64,000 bases of DNA from SB21 sp964415295 (lineage in GTDB: Bacteria; CLD3; SB21), in contig CAYPYN010000002.1 of the NCBI GenBank assembly GCA_964415295.1, forward strand, positions 434,001-498,000, given 5' to 3'. Shown here in pieces: positions 8,644 through 17,491 of the stretch (position 1 is the first letter of the stretch; each line of letters begins with the position of its first letter). The notes under the pieces were generated by a model. The model did not search any database and was not told the origin of the DNA. It was given only the letters and a program-made list of their open reading frames with translations. A program made the translations under genes and the position numbers.

Positions 8644-9567
8644 ATGAAAATCACAGTGGTTGGCGGCGGTAATGTCGGCGCAACGGCCGCCCAGCGGATC
8701 GCCGAAAAAGAATTGGCCAATGAGGTTGTATTAGTAGATGTGGTAGCAGGAATGCCGCAAGGCAAATCGCTCGATATGTACGAATCCGCACCGGTCGAGC
8801 GTTTCGACGTTCGCATGGTGGGTTCCCAGGGTTACGATGAAACGGCCGGTTCCGATATCGTCTTGATCACCGCCGGTTTGGCCCGCAAACCCGGTATGAG
8901 CCGCGACGATCTGCTTTTAAAAAACACTGAAATCGTACAAGGCATTACTCAGGAAATCGCCAAACGCTCTCCCAACTCCATTATCGTAATGGTCACCAAT
9001 CCTCTCGACGTCATGACTTACGTGTCATGGAAGGTCAGCGGATTCCCTAAACACCGCGTTCTGGGAATGGCGGGCGTGCTTGATTCGGCCCGGTTCCGCT
9101 CGTTTATCGCGATGGAACTGAACGTGTCTGTCAAAGACGTATCAGCTTTTGTGCTCGGCGGACATGGTGATACGATGGTGCCTCTTCCACGGTATTCGAC
9201 CGTGGCCGGCATTCCTCTTCCGGACTTGATGGACAAAGCCACGATCGATCGTCTCGTCGACCGTACGCGTAACGGCGGCGCTGAGATCGTAAAGCTGCTG
9301 GGAACCGGTTCGGCATACTATGCCCCGTCGGCTTCCGCCGTAGAGATGATCGAATCCATCGTCAAAGATCAGAAACGTATCCTGCCCTGCGCCGTATGGC
9401 TCGAAGGCGAATACGGACAGAAGAACGTTTTCTGCGGTGTGCCTGTCAAGATCGGCAAGGGCGGCTGGGAAGAGATCATCCAGATCAAACTGACGCCTGA
9501 AGAACAGAAGGAACTTGACAAATCCGCGCAGGACGTCCGGGACAATATCGCTAAACTTAAACTATAA
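8644..9567 (+). CDS. mdh: Malate dehydrogenase (NAD)
   Basis: 307 residues of the LDH-like malate dehydrogenase type, interconverting malate and oxaloacetate in the TCA cycle. The dinucleotide fold has VGGGNVG at 6-12 and Asp32, which favours NAD over NADP. Substrate arginines are Arg81 and Arg87, Asn119 lies in VTNP, and the catalytic pair is Asp147/His174 (GGHGDTMVP). Arg81 with the malate-type loop RKPGMSR argues against lactate dehydrogenase. The ribosome binding site is AGGAGAT. It forms a single-gene unit between its own promoter and the terminator at 9594. Confidence 0.97.
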   Translation: MKITVVGGGNVGATAAQRIAEKELANEVVLVDVVAGMPQGKSLDMYESAPVERFDVRMVGSQGYDETAGSDIVLITAGLARKPGMSRDDLLLKNTEIVQGITQEIAKRSPNSIIVMVTNPLDVMTYVSWKVSGFPKHRVLGMAGVLDSARFRSFIAMELNVSVKDVSAFVLGGHGDTMVPLPRYSTVAGIPLPDLMDKATIDRLVDRTRNGGAEIVKLLGTGSAYYAPSASAVEMIESIVKDQKRILPCAVWLEGEYGQKNVFCGVPVKIGKGGWEEIIQIKLTPEEQKELDKSAQDVRDNIAKLKL

Positions 9568-9593
9568 TTCTGTCCAGTAATGGTAATTCAAGA

Positions 9594-9624
9594 AGCATCT
9601 GCGCTATGCGCAGATGCTTTTTTT
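9594..9624 (+). terminator. Rho-independent terminator after mdh
   Basis: An 11-bp perfect stem AGCATCTGCGC / GCGCAGATGCT with loop TAT (9594-9618), then seven T. The 124 bases between it and the next gene hold no recognised element. Confidence 0.92.
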
Positions 9625-9748
9625 ATCTTTGAAAAAGTCATCTCTTAGTGAATCGCATGTCATTTAATGCGTTAAACCTAACGGCTTCAAAAACGTCTAT
9701 AGAAGGCTTCCGGTTATTCGGATTAATTGAATCAAACCTCTTGAATTA

Positions 9749-11023
9749 ATGAAGAAGAAATTATTATTCACTCTGCTGGCCATAACGGCTCTGGTGACGG
9801 CTTATTTCCTGGTTTTTGCCGGAAAAAGTTCGGACGGCCAGAATGATAAAACTGAGAAATCTATCGTGGTGCGCGCTATGGATCTCCGGCGCGGCGATCT
9901 GCATGTCACGGTCTCTGCTACAGGAACTGTTACTCCGATCAACGTCATCGAGATCAAATCGAAAGCCAGCGGGATCGTGGAAACCATACCTGTGGAAGCA
10001 AGCGACGAGGTTCGAACAGGACAGTTGATCGCCCGCCTCGATCAGACCGACACACGCAATGCGTTTGAACAGGCCCTGGCGGATTCGCAGGTGGCCTCTG
10101 CGGTATTGACGCAGCAGGAAAATAACTGGAAACGCGCGCAGGACCTCTACCATAAGAATCTCGTCTCGCAGCAGGAATACGATCAGATCTTCGTGGAATA
10201 CGTCCGTTCCAAAGCTTCGCTGGTAAAAGCGCAATCCAATCTTGTTCTCGCCAGGCAAAAACTCGCAGAAACGATCGTGCTTTCGCCTATTCAGGGCATC
10301 GTACTCTCGCGCAATGTGTCGGCCGGCCAGATCGTGTCGTCGGCCGTTTCCAATGTCGGTGGAGGCACCACCATCGCCCGCGTGGCCAATATGAATGAAG
10401 TGTACGTGATCGCATCGGTGGACGAGGTGGATATCGGCAGCGTGCGGATAGGACAACCCGCAGCTATCGTGGCCGATGCCTACCCGGGTGAGGCATTCGT
10501 CGGTCGCGTCATTCGTATCGCGGCGCAATCGACCGTCGTTCAGAACGTAACCACGTTCGATGTGGTCATACTGGTGCCCAACAAGGCGAACAAACTGAAA
10601 GCGGGCATGAATACCACCATCACTATCGATATCGCCACGCGCGAAAATGCTCTGCTGATCCCCAATGAATTACTTCGAAGCAAGACCGACCTGGAAAATG
10701 ATATGAAAACGCTGAGGTCGGCAGGAGTAATGATGGACAGAAGGCAAGACTCCGCAGCGGTAGGCCCGGAAAACCGCGAGAGGAAAAAGAATCGATCGGC
10801 CGATTCCATCCAGGCTTTGCCTAAATTCGTCGTTATAAATAAGGGCGGCGCCCTGCATTTGACCAAAGTAATGGTGGGATTGAGCAATTTCGATGAGGCG
10901 GAGGTTTTGAGCGGGCTGACGGATTCTACCAAGGTCATGCTCGTGCAGGTTTCTCAGGCGCGCCAGGAGAGCGAGCGATTCAAAGAACGTCTCAAGGAAC
11001 GCTCCGGCGGGCTCGGGCGATGA
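9749..11023 (+). CDS. MacA/HlyD-type membrane fusion protein
   Basis: 424 residues. An N-terminal membrane anchor (LLFTLLAITALVTAYFLVF) is followed by a beta-barrel/lipoyl half-motif (IKSKASGIVETIPVEASDEV), a coiled-coil hairpin (about 100-170), the second lipoyl half (SPIQGIVLSRNVSAGQIV) and a beta-barrel domain (about 210-300). A Lys/Arg-rich low-complexity insert sits near 330-360 before the final domain. Such periplasmic adaptors couple inner-membrane MacB-like pumps to an outer-membrane channel. The permease gene follows after 10 bases. No Shine-Dalgarno is visible before this ATG. The expected separate ATPase gene is absent. Confidence 0.9.
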   Translation: MKKKLLFTLLAITALVTAYFLVFAGKSSDGQNDKTEKSIVVRAMDLRRGDLHVTVSATGTVTPINVIEIKSKASGIVETIPVEASDEVRTGQLIARLDQTDTRNAFEQALADSQVASAVLTQQENNWKRAQDLYHKNLVSQQEYDQIFVEYVRSKASLVKAQSNLVLARQKLAETIVLSPIQGIVLSRNVSAGQIVSSAVSNVGGGTTIARVANMNEVYVIASVDEVDIGSVRIGQPAAIVADAYPGEAFVGRVIRIAAQSTVVQNVTTFDVVILVPNKANKLKAGMNTTITIDIATRENALLIPNELLRSKTDLENDMKTLRSAGVMMDRRQDSAAVGPENRERKKNRSADSIQALPKFVVINKGGALHLTKVMVGLSNFDEAEVLSGLTDSTKVMLVQVSQARQESERFKERLKERSGGLGR

Positions 11024-11033
11024 AGGCGATCGT

Positions 11034-12248
11034 ATGAACTTCTGGGAAAGCATCATAACCGCAACGGCCGCCCTCAGGTCCAACCGTCTGCGGAGCCTGC
11101 TCACCATGCTCGGCATTATCATCGGTGTCGGAGCCGTTATCGCCATGGTCGCGATCGGTGAAGGTTCCCGCCGGCGGATCAACGAAAGGCTTAAAGGACT
11201 CGGCACCAACCTGCTCATAGTCCGGCCGGGATCGCAGAGCATGGGCCGCGCGGTTCTTGCGGCGGGAAGCTCGATCAATCTCAAAGAGGAGGATGCCGAG
11301 GCTATCAGGAAGAATTCACCGTGGGTCGAGGATTATTCGGCAGAACTCTCACGCAACGCCCAGATCAAATTTTCCAACAAGAACATCAATACCTCCGTGA
11401 TCGGAAGTACGGAGAGCTATTCCCGCGTCCGGAATTTTACGATTGCCCGGGGCCGTTTCTTCACCGCAGAAGAATTGAAAGCGCGCGCCAAAGTGGCCAT
11501 CCTCGGCCAAACGGCGGCCGATCAGCTTTTTGGAACCGCTTCACCCATCGGCCAGAATATCAAGATCAATGGACAAAATTTTCACGTGATCGGCCTTTTT
11601 GAGAAGAAAGGTTCGAGCGGCATGCAAGATCAGGACGACAACATCGTCATCCCGTTGTCTACGGCCCAGATGCGTTTGTTCGGCCTCGATTTTATCAATT
11701 CCATCGCCTTGCTGATCAAAGACCAGGCGCCGATGGACGAGGCCGTGTTTGATGTGGAACGTACGTTGAGAAAACTGCACCGCCTGCGCTCCGATCAGGA
11801 AAACGATTTCAGCATCCGCAATATGTCGGATATCGTGACGACCGCACAGGAAACCAGCGCCACTTTGTCTCTTCTATTGGCGTCCATTGCGGCAATCTCT
11901 CTCATCGTCGGCGGGATCGGCATTATGAATATTATGGTGGTCTCGGTTACAGAAAGAACCAAAGAGATCGGCATCCGGAAAGCCATCGGCGCCAAACGGC
12001 GCGACATCATGGCCCAGTTCCTCGTCGAAGCTTTGATGATCTGTCTGTTGGGCGGTTTCCTCGGTATCCTCTGCGGGGTCGGATCGTCCTATTTCTTACG
12101 CTACAACGCCGGCTGGGCTGTGGTTATTACACCGGACTCGATCCTGCTCAGTTTCGGCCTTTCGGTCGCGATCGGTATCTTTTTTGGTTTTTATCCCGCC
12201 TGGAAAGCCGCCAACGCCAACGTAATCGACGCCCTTCGCTACGAATAA
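11034..12248 (+). CDS. MacB-like ABC transporter permease
   Basis: 404 residues with the usual four-helix MacB permease layout: helix 1 near 20-42 (LLTMLGIIIGVGAVIAMVAIG), a MacB periplasmic domain (about 45-240), then an FtsX domain with three helices (about 275-395) containing VTERTKEIGIRKAIGAKRRD. It ends NVIDALRYE. It pairs with the fusion protein upstream. The ATP-binding subunit is not encoded next to it, so it must be supplied from elsewhere (the ATPase at 43365-44030 is one candidate, by inference only). Confidence 0.93.
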   Translation: MNFWESIITATAALRSNRLRSLLTMLGIIIGVGAVIAMVAIGEGSRRRINERLKGLGTNLLIVRPGSQSMGRAVLAAGSSINLKEEDAEAIRKNSPWVEDYSAELSRNAQIKFSNKNINTSVIGSTESYSRVRNFTIARGRFFTAEELKARAKVAILGQTAADQLFGTASPIGQNIKINGQNFHVIGLFEKKGSSGMQDQDDNIVIPLSTAQMRLFGLDFINSIALLIKDQAPMDEAVFDVERTLRKLHRLRSDQENDFSIRNMSDIVTTAQETSATLSLLLASIAAISLIVGGIGIMNIMVVSVTERTKEIGIRKAIGAKRRDIMAQFLVEALMICLLGGFLGILCGVGSSYFLRYNAGWAVVITPDSILLSFGLSVAIGIFFGFYPAWKAANANVIDALRYE

Positions 12249-12324
12249 GCAGATTTTTTCTTTTGGAATTATTTTCTCCAAATGGCTACATTGCACCAGA
12301 TCAAACGCTCCATCGTGAACCGCC

Positions 12325-14529
12325 ATGCTGGTCAGAATACTTCTTTCTATTATTCTTTCGCAATTAGGGGTCGCGGCGGCTGTAGCCGCTGAACGCGATT
12401 CTACGCAGAGACCCCGGATCGGCCTCGTACTCGGAGGAGGAGGCGCGCGCGGCATCGCGCATATCGGCGTTCTTAAGGTCCTCAAAGAACTTCGTATCCC
12501 CGTCGACTGCATTTCCGGCACAAGTATGGGCGCCATAGTAGGCGGGCTGTATGCTTCCGGGATGTCCATCGAAGAAATAGAACATCTGACCAAACATATG
12601 GACTGGCGCGATGCGCTCAACGACCGTCCTTCAAGAAATTTCCGCTCCTTCCGCCGTAAGGAAGAGGATAATCTCAATCTCATGGCTTTTGAAATGGGTT
12701 TCAACGGCGGCCAAGTCGCATTTCCAAGAGGTATCATTGCCGGCCAGAAATTGAGTTTTGTTCTTAAAACGCGCACGCTCGCGGTGGCAGGCATCGACAA
12801 CTTTGATGAACTGCCGGTCCCGTTCCGCGCCGTCGCTTCCGATATCGTCAGCGGCGAAAAAGTAGTGTTGAAACGCGGCAATCTTCCCGAAGCCATGCGC
12901 GCCAGTATGTCCGTTCCTACTATCTTCTCCCCTGTGGAAATAGAAGGCCGTACCCTCGTGGACGGCGCCCTGGTCGACAATGTTCCCATCGACATCGTAC
13001 GTCAAATGAACGCCGATATCATCATTGCCGTCGATGTGGGCCTGCCGTTGATGAATAAGGACGAACTTAACACATTAATGGGCATTTCTGTCCAGGTCTT
13101 TAACGTCCTCACGCAGAAGCAGGTGGACGAACAAGTGGCGACGCTGACGGATTCGGACGTACTCATTCGGCCCGAGCTCGAAGGGATAGGAGCTGACGAT
13201 TTTGTGCGCGCGAGAGAGATCATAGCTATTGGTGAAAATGCCGCAAGGAAGGCCGAAGACAGACTGAAACGGTATTCGGTGTCGGGCGAAGACTACGCGG
13301 TTTTTCTCAGCAGGAAAAATGCGAAAACGATTAGGAATATGCAGATCGATTATATTCAGCTCGGCGGGGATCTGAGAAAGGATCAACGCGTATACAGCCG
13401 GCTGAGTACCAGTCTTGGAAAACCGCTCGATCTTGATCAACTGCAAAAGGATCTTACCGAGATCTACGAACTGGGGGACTACGAGCAGGTGGATTTCAAT
13501 TTACTTGAACAGGAGGGCCACTATGCCCTTCAGATCAAAGGACGATCAAAATCATGGGGTCCGAATTATCTCCGTTTCGGTATGACCACTTCCGTAAATC
13601 TTAACGGGGAGGGTTATGTCAATGTCATGGCCAATTATAAAATGACACGGCTCAATGCACTCGGCGCGGAGTGGCGCCACACCATCCGCATCGGCGACTA
13701 TCCGAAATATGAGACCGAATTTTATCAACCCCTCGCCTATTCCGGATTGTTTTTTCTGGCCCCCAGTGTTTCAGCCGAGAGGTTTCAGACCAACATTTTT
13801 GTCCCCGGATCACCCAATGCCTACGGCACGTATTCCGCCTATCAGTTCCGATACATATCCGATTTGGGCGTGGCCATCGGCAATGCCTCAGAGATACGAG
13901 CCGGCTTATCGCAAAGCTACGGGAAGGCCGAAGGAAAAGTAGGAACGCAGCTGCCGGATTTTAAGATTCACGGCGGAGGGTATTTACTGAGGTTTCGCAT
14001 CGATGCTCTGGATCACCCCAATTTTCCGAAGAGAGGCGTCGGATTCATAAGCCAGTACTACTTATCTGAAAGAAGATTGGGTGCCGACTCGGCTTATCAG
14101 GGATTAAAGATCGCATGGATGAATGCACTCACGCATTCCAAACACACGGTCATGATATCTGCGGAAGGAGGCACGGATTTCGGTTCCCATCTGCCGGTTT
14201 ATGACAAGTGGATCCTGGGAGGGTTCCTCCGCATGTCGGCCTATAATCTGCGCCAGATCACGGGCAATCACTACGGCTTCGGACAATTGATTTACATGTA
14301 TCACATCACGGCCAATCAGTCCTCTTACTCCGACGGGTTTTATACGGGCGTCGTTTTTGAAGCGGGTAATGCATGGAACGAAAAGGACCGGATAGGATTC
14401 AGCGAACTGCGTTATTCCTATTCCCTTATGGCCGGCATGGATACTTTTATCGGACCTCTGTATGTAGGCTGTTCTTTTTCGGAAAAATGGAACAGAAAAT
14501 ATTATTTGAATATCGGCAGAACCTTTTGA
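12325..14529 (+). CDS. Patatin-like phospholipase with POTRA and outer-membrane barrel
   Basis: 734 residues. A signal peptide (about 1-22) precedes a patatin domain with the oxyanion loop GGGGARG (37-43), nucleophile Ser67 in GTSMG and catalytic Asp213 in DGA, so the Ser-Asp dyad is intact. Residues from about 335 to 415 look like a POTRA domain (YIQLGGDLRKDQRVY...), and the rest is an Omp85/surface-antigen type beta-barrel ending in a terminal aromatic (IGRTF). This resembles the PlpD-type (type Vd) patatin-barrel proteins. The substrate is probably phospholipid, by family. No clear ribosome binding site is seen before 12325. Confidence 0.9.
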   Translation: MLVRILLSIILSQLGVAAAVAAERDSTQRPRIGLVLGGGGARGIAHIGVLKVLKELRIPVDCISGTSMGAIVGGLYASGMSIEEIEHLTKHMDWRDALNDRPSRNFRSFRRKEEDNLNLMAFEMGFNGGQVAFPRGIIAGQKLSFVLKTRTLAVAGIDNFDELPVPFRAVASDIVSGEKVVLKRGNLPEAMRASMSVPTIFSPVEIEGRTLVDGALVDNVPIDIVRQMNADIIIAVDVGLPLMNKDELNTLMGISVQVFNVLTQKQVDEQVATLTDSDVLIRPELEGIGADDFVRAREIIAIGENAARKAEDRLKRYSVSGEDYAVFLSRKNAKTIRNMQIDYIQLGGDLRKDQRVYSRLSTSLGKPLDLDQLQKDLTEIYELGDYEQVDFNLLEQEGHYALQIKGRSKSWGPNYLRFGMTTSVNLNGEGYVNVMANYKMTRLNALGAEWRHTIRIGDYPKYETEFYQPLAYSGLFFLAPSVSAERFQTNIFVPGSPNAYGTYSAYQFRYISDLGVAIGNASEIRAGLSQSYGKAEGKVGTQLPDFKIHGGGYLLRFRIDALDHPNFPKRGVGFISQYYLSERRLGADSAYQGLKIAWMNALTHSKHTVMISAEGGTDFGSHLPVYDKWILGGFLRMSAYNLRQITGNHYGFGQLIYMYHITANQSSYSDGFYTGVVFEAGNAWNEKDRIGFSELRYSYSLMAGMDTFIGPLYVGCSFSEKWNRKYYLNIGRTF

Positions 14530-14586
14530 TATTTTAGGCCGAACTGTATAAATTCCGAACCGGTATTTTAAACAGGAGTTCCTCAT

Positions 14587-15948
14587 ATGATAAGAATCAT
14601 TGGGTTCATTTTTTTGATCTTCACGAACAGATCGGCGCAGGCTCAACATGATCTGCTCCAATCGGGGCCAATGCTGGGGTATTCTGAGAAGCGTGAAGTC
14701 ATGGTATGGGTACAAACAAAGAAAGCCGCCAAAGTTCAGATCAGATACTGGGACAAAACTCAGGTTTCATCCGAACGCCCTGTCTCCAAGATCGCCAAAA
14801 CGACCGATGCGGTGACGACCGCTAGGGAGAATGATTTTATCGCCCATATTCCCATCGGTGATCTCGAACCGGGCACGAAATACGATTACGAAGTTCTGAT
14901 CAACAAAAGCGCGGTCGAACACAACTACCCTTTCACGTTTCAGACCCAGCGCTTGTGGGAATGGCGTACCGATCCGCAGGATTTTTACGCGGCCTTTGGT
15001 TCATGCGCCTACGTCAACGATCCAGCTTACGACAGACCCGGAACGCCGTACGGAAGTCATTACGAGATCTTTGAAGCGATTGCGGACAAGAATCCCGATA
15101 TCATGTTGTGGCTTGGTGACAATACGTACCTTCGCGAAGTGGACTGGAACAGTTGGAGCGGCATTCTGCACCGCAACCGGCATACGCGGGCGCTCCCTGA
15201 ATTGAGGCGCCTGTTATCGTCTACGCATCACTATGCGATCTGGGACGACCACGACTACGGATACAACGATTGCGATCGTACGTATCCGCACAAATACAAA
15301 ACGCTCGAAGCGTTCAAACTGTACTGGGGCAATCCTAATTACGGACTGCCCGAGGCGCCGGGGTGTTTCTTCCAGTTCCGCTGGAGCGATGCCGACTTTT
15401 TTATGCTTGACGACCGCTTCCACCGTTCTCCCGACAAAGCGGAGGACGACGGAACGAAAACCATGCTCGGCAAGGAACAACTGCAGTGGCTGAAAGATTG
15501 TTTACTCTCGAGCGAAGCCACGTTCAAGATCATCGTCTGCGGCAACCAGGTTCTCAACGAGAATACGAAGTTCGAATCATACCATTTCTACAAAAAGGAG
15601 CGCGCCGAGATCCTTGAATTTATCAGGAAGAACAACATCGCCGGTGTCCTTTTTCTGAGCGGAGATGTGCATCATACCGAATTGCTCAAGACGGAATTGC
15701 CTGATTTTTATACGCTGTATGATTTCACTTCTTCTCCGTTTACCAGCGGTCTCCATGCGCCCAATAATACGATTAACCCCCAACTGGTTCCTAATACGCT
15801 GGTCACGGAATTCCATAATTTCGGCATGCTTCGTTTTTCCGGGCAAAGAAAGGACCGAAAACTGACTATGGAGACTTTTGATGCCAACGGCAAACTCATC
15901 TGGACCTACACGATCCACGAAAATGACCTGAAACCAAAGAGTAAATAA
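14587..15948 (+). CDS. PhoD-like alkaline phosphatase/phosphodiesterase
   Basis: 453 residues. A signal peptide (about 1-20) is followed by an Ig-like N-terminal domain (ending near the FQTQ at about 120) and a metallophosphatase domain. Metal-binding motifs seen are AAFGSCAY, LWLGDNTYLREVDW, IWDDHDYGYND and FLSGDVHHTELL, the set expected of PhoD-family enzymes that hydrolyse phosphate mono- or diesters outside the cytoplasm. AGGAG stands 9 bases before the ATG. No phosphate-responsive element is evident upstream. Confidence 0.9.
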   Translation: MIRIIGFIFLIFTNRSAQAQHDLLQSGPMLGYSEKREVMVWVQTKKAAKVQIRYWDKTQVSSERPVSKIAKTTDAVTTARENDFIAHIPIGDLEPGTKYDYEVLINKSAVEHNYPFTFQTQRLWEWRTDPQDFYAAFGSCAYVNDPAYDRPGTPYGSHYEIFEAIADKNPDIMLWLGDNTYLREVDWNSWSGILHRNRHTRALPELRRLLSSTHHYAIWDDHDYGYNDCDRTYPHKYKTLEAFKLYWGNPNYGLPEAPGCFFQFRWSDADFFMLDDRFHRSPDKAEDDGTKTMLGKEQLQWLKDCLLSSEATFKIIVCGNQVLNENTKFESYHFYKKERAEILEFIRKNNIAGVLFLSGDVHHTELLKTELPDFYTLYDFTSSPFTSGLHAPNNTINPQLVPNTLVTEFHNFGMLRFSGQRKDRKLTMETFDANGKLIWTYTIHENDLKPKSK

Positions 15949-15988
15949 GACGTTTAAGAACGGGACATGTGAAAAAAAGGAGTTACCT

Positions 15989-17260
15989 ATGAAAAAAATT
16001 ACCGCCGTATTGATCGCTTTTTGCGTAATGAACGGCTTTGCCGCGGCCGGTGAACAGATCCCCGGCTTTCATTACGGAGACGTCCGATCCGCATTGGATG
16101 CGGCCAAGCAGAAGAAACAGATCCTGATGATCGATTTTTTTACCACATGGTGCGGGCCTTGCAAACAACTGGATAAGAACATTTATCAGAATGCCGCTTT
16201 CCGCCCGTATACCGACAAAATGGTCTGTTACAAGATTGACGCGGAAAAAGGCGAGGGTATAGACATGGCCAATAAGTACAACATCCGCGTTTACCCAAGC
16301 GTCGTATTTGTGGATGCCGACGGCAACGAGATCGAGCGAAAGATCGGATACGATCCCGATCTGAATCATTATCTTGGAGAAATGGACCGTATCATCGGCG
16401 GGAAAGACATCCTTCCAAAATGGATTGAAAGTTACGATAAGGAAAAATCGTTTGAAGCGGCCGTTAAGATAGCCCGTTATTATCTGGATTATGATCTCGC
16501 CAAAGCCGAAGGGTATTATCTTTTTGTAACGGGTTCCGATCCTAATGCCGAAAAAAACGAAACAAAAAACCTGATGTCCAATTACGCCCTGAATCAACTG
16601 TTCTACGGTACGGCCAAAGATCGCGCTAAATATGCGGAGGAATTCATTCGCCGCTTTCCGGCCACAGAGCCTGCGCTGGGTCTCATGGTCGATCTGGCGT
16701 TTTACTACGGACGGCGCGGTGAGAAAGAAAAAGCGTGGACCATTTTTAATGCGCGTTATGATCTGGCCGACGAAAAAACCAAGCAAGCTTTGTCCTCGTC
16801 GCTGGAACAGATCAAGCTGCTGACCGACCATGCCACGAAGGAAGAAACTTACAAAGCGATCGCGGCGCTTGATCTCAACGATCCTTCCCAGGCCAGCAAG
16901 GCCGCCGGGTGGTACGATAAATGGAACGACCGCACGCTTGCCGAAAACGTTCTGCGCGACTGGCTGATGAATAATCCGGAGGCCAATCTGGACGACCTGA
17001 ATAATGTGGGCTGGACGGCATTTGAACTGAAGATTATGCCCACGGAGTTTGCCAGGACCATGATCCAATGCTGGGATCGCACTCCTTCCGGTGAACAGGA
17101 TTCTTATAAAGCCGATACCATTGCCAACTTATGCGAGTTGTCGGGAGATAAGAAGAACGCCATCCGTTTTGGGGAACTGGCCGTCAAACTGGTACCGGAA
17201 AAATCCAGGATGCGGAAAGAGTTTGAAAAAAACCTGGAACGGTACAAAGCCATGAACTAA
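15989..17260 (+). CDS. Periplasmic thioredoxin-fold protein with helical C-terminal domain
   Basis: 423 residues. A signal peptide (about 1-21) is followed by a thioredoxin domain (about 28-130) with the active site WCGPC (Cys55, Cys58) and the cis-Pro segment VYPSVVF. The remaining ~290 residues are helical, with TPR-like pairs (for example EPALGLMVDLAFYYGRRGEKEKAW). Related proteins act as thiol-disulfide reductases in the periplasm; the C-terminal part may recruit partners. AAAGGAG precedes the ATG. The gene follows the PhoD-like gene after 40 bases. Confidence 0.85.
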   Translation: MKKITAVLIAFCVMNGFAAAGEQIPGFHYGDVRSALDAAKQKKQILMIDFFTTWCGPCKQLDKNIYQNAAFRPYTDKMVCYKIDAEKGEGIDMANKYNIRVYPSVVFVDADGNEIERKIGYDPDLNHYLGEMDRIIGGKDILPKWIESYDKEKSFEAAVKIARYYLDYDLAKAEGYYLFVTGSDPNAEKNETKNLMSNYALNQLFYGTAKDRAKYAEEFIRRFPATEPALGLMVDLAFYYGRRGEKEKAWTIFNARYDLADEKTKQALSSSLEQIKLLTDHATKEETYKAIAALDLNDPSQASKAAGWYDKWNDRTLAENVLRDWLMNNPEANLDDLNNVGWTAFELKIMPTEFARTMIQCWDRTPSGEQDSYKADTIANLCELSGDKKNAIRFGELAVKLVPEKSRMRKEFEKNLERYKAMN

Positions 17261-17273
17261 GTTAAGTCCATTA

Positions 17274-17321
17274 GGGATGCGGTGAAAATCTTCCCAAAGT
17301 TTAGCGAAGTCGCCGCATCCC
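17274..17321 (+). terminator. Hairpin with long loop, possible terminator
   Basis: GGGATGCGG (17274-17282) and CCGCATCCC (17313-17321) form a perfect 9-bp stem with a 30-base loop. Only a weak T-rich stretch (ATTTGTTT) follows. It is the only candidate for ending the transcript from the thioredoxin-like gene. Confidence 0.4.
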
Positions 17322-17406
17322 ATTTGTTTAGTGAATTTACCGCTCCTGATTCCGTAAACTCCGCTTTACACCCCTGTTTATAACTTGTTGATAGACTCAA
17401 AAATAC

Positions 17407-17438
17407 TTGACTTTGTAACGATTCCTTTTTAGGTTATG
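17407..17438 (+). promoter_or_regulatory. Promoter of the aldehyde dehydrogenase unit
   Basis: TTGACT (17407-17412), 17 bases, TAGGTT (17430-17435) followed by ATG. Fits the spacing and TAnnTT pattern of the other promoters found here. Confidence 0.6.
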
Positions 17439-17491
17439 TTATTGTAAATCTTATATCTAATCACATCCCAGAATTGTTGTCCGGAGGTTAA

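Noticed and set aside
9640..9748. Promoter or riboswitch before the MacA-like gene
   Set aside because: GCAT...ATGC palindrome at about 9655 is short, and no TTG-17-TAnnTT box or known aptamer was found.
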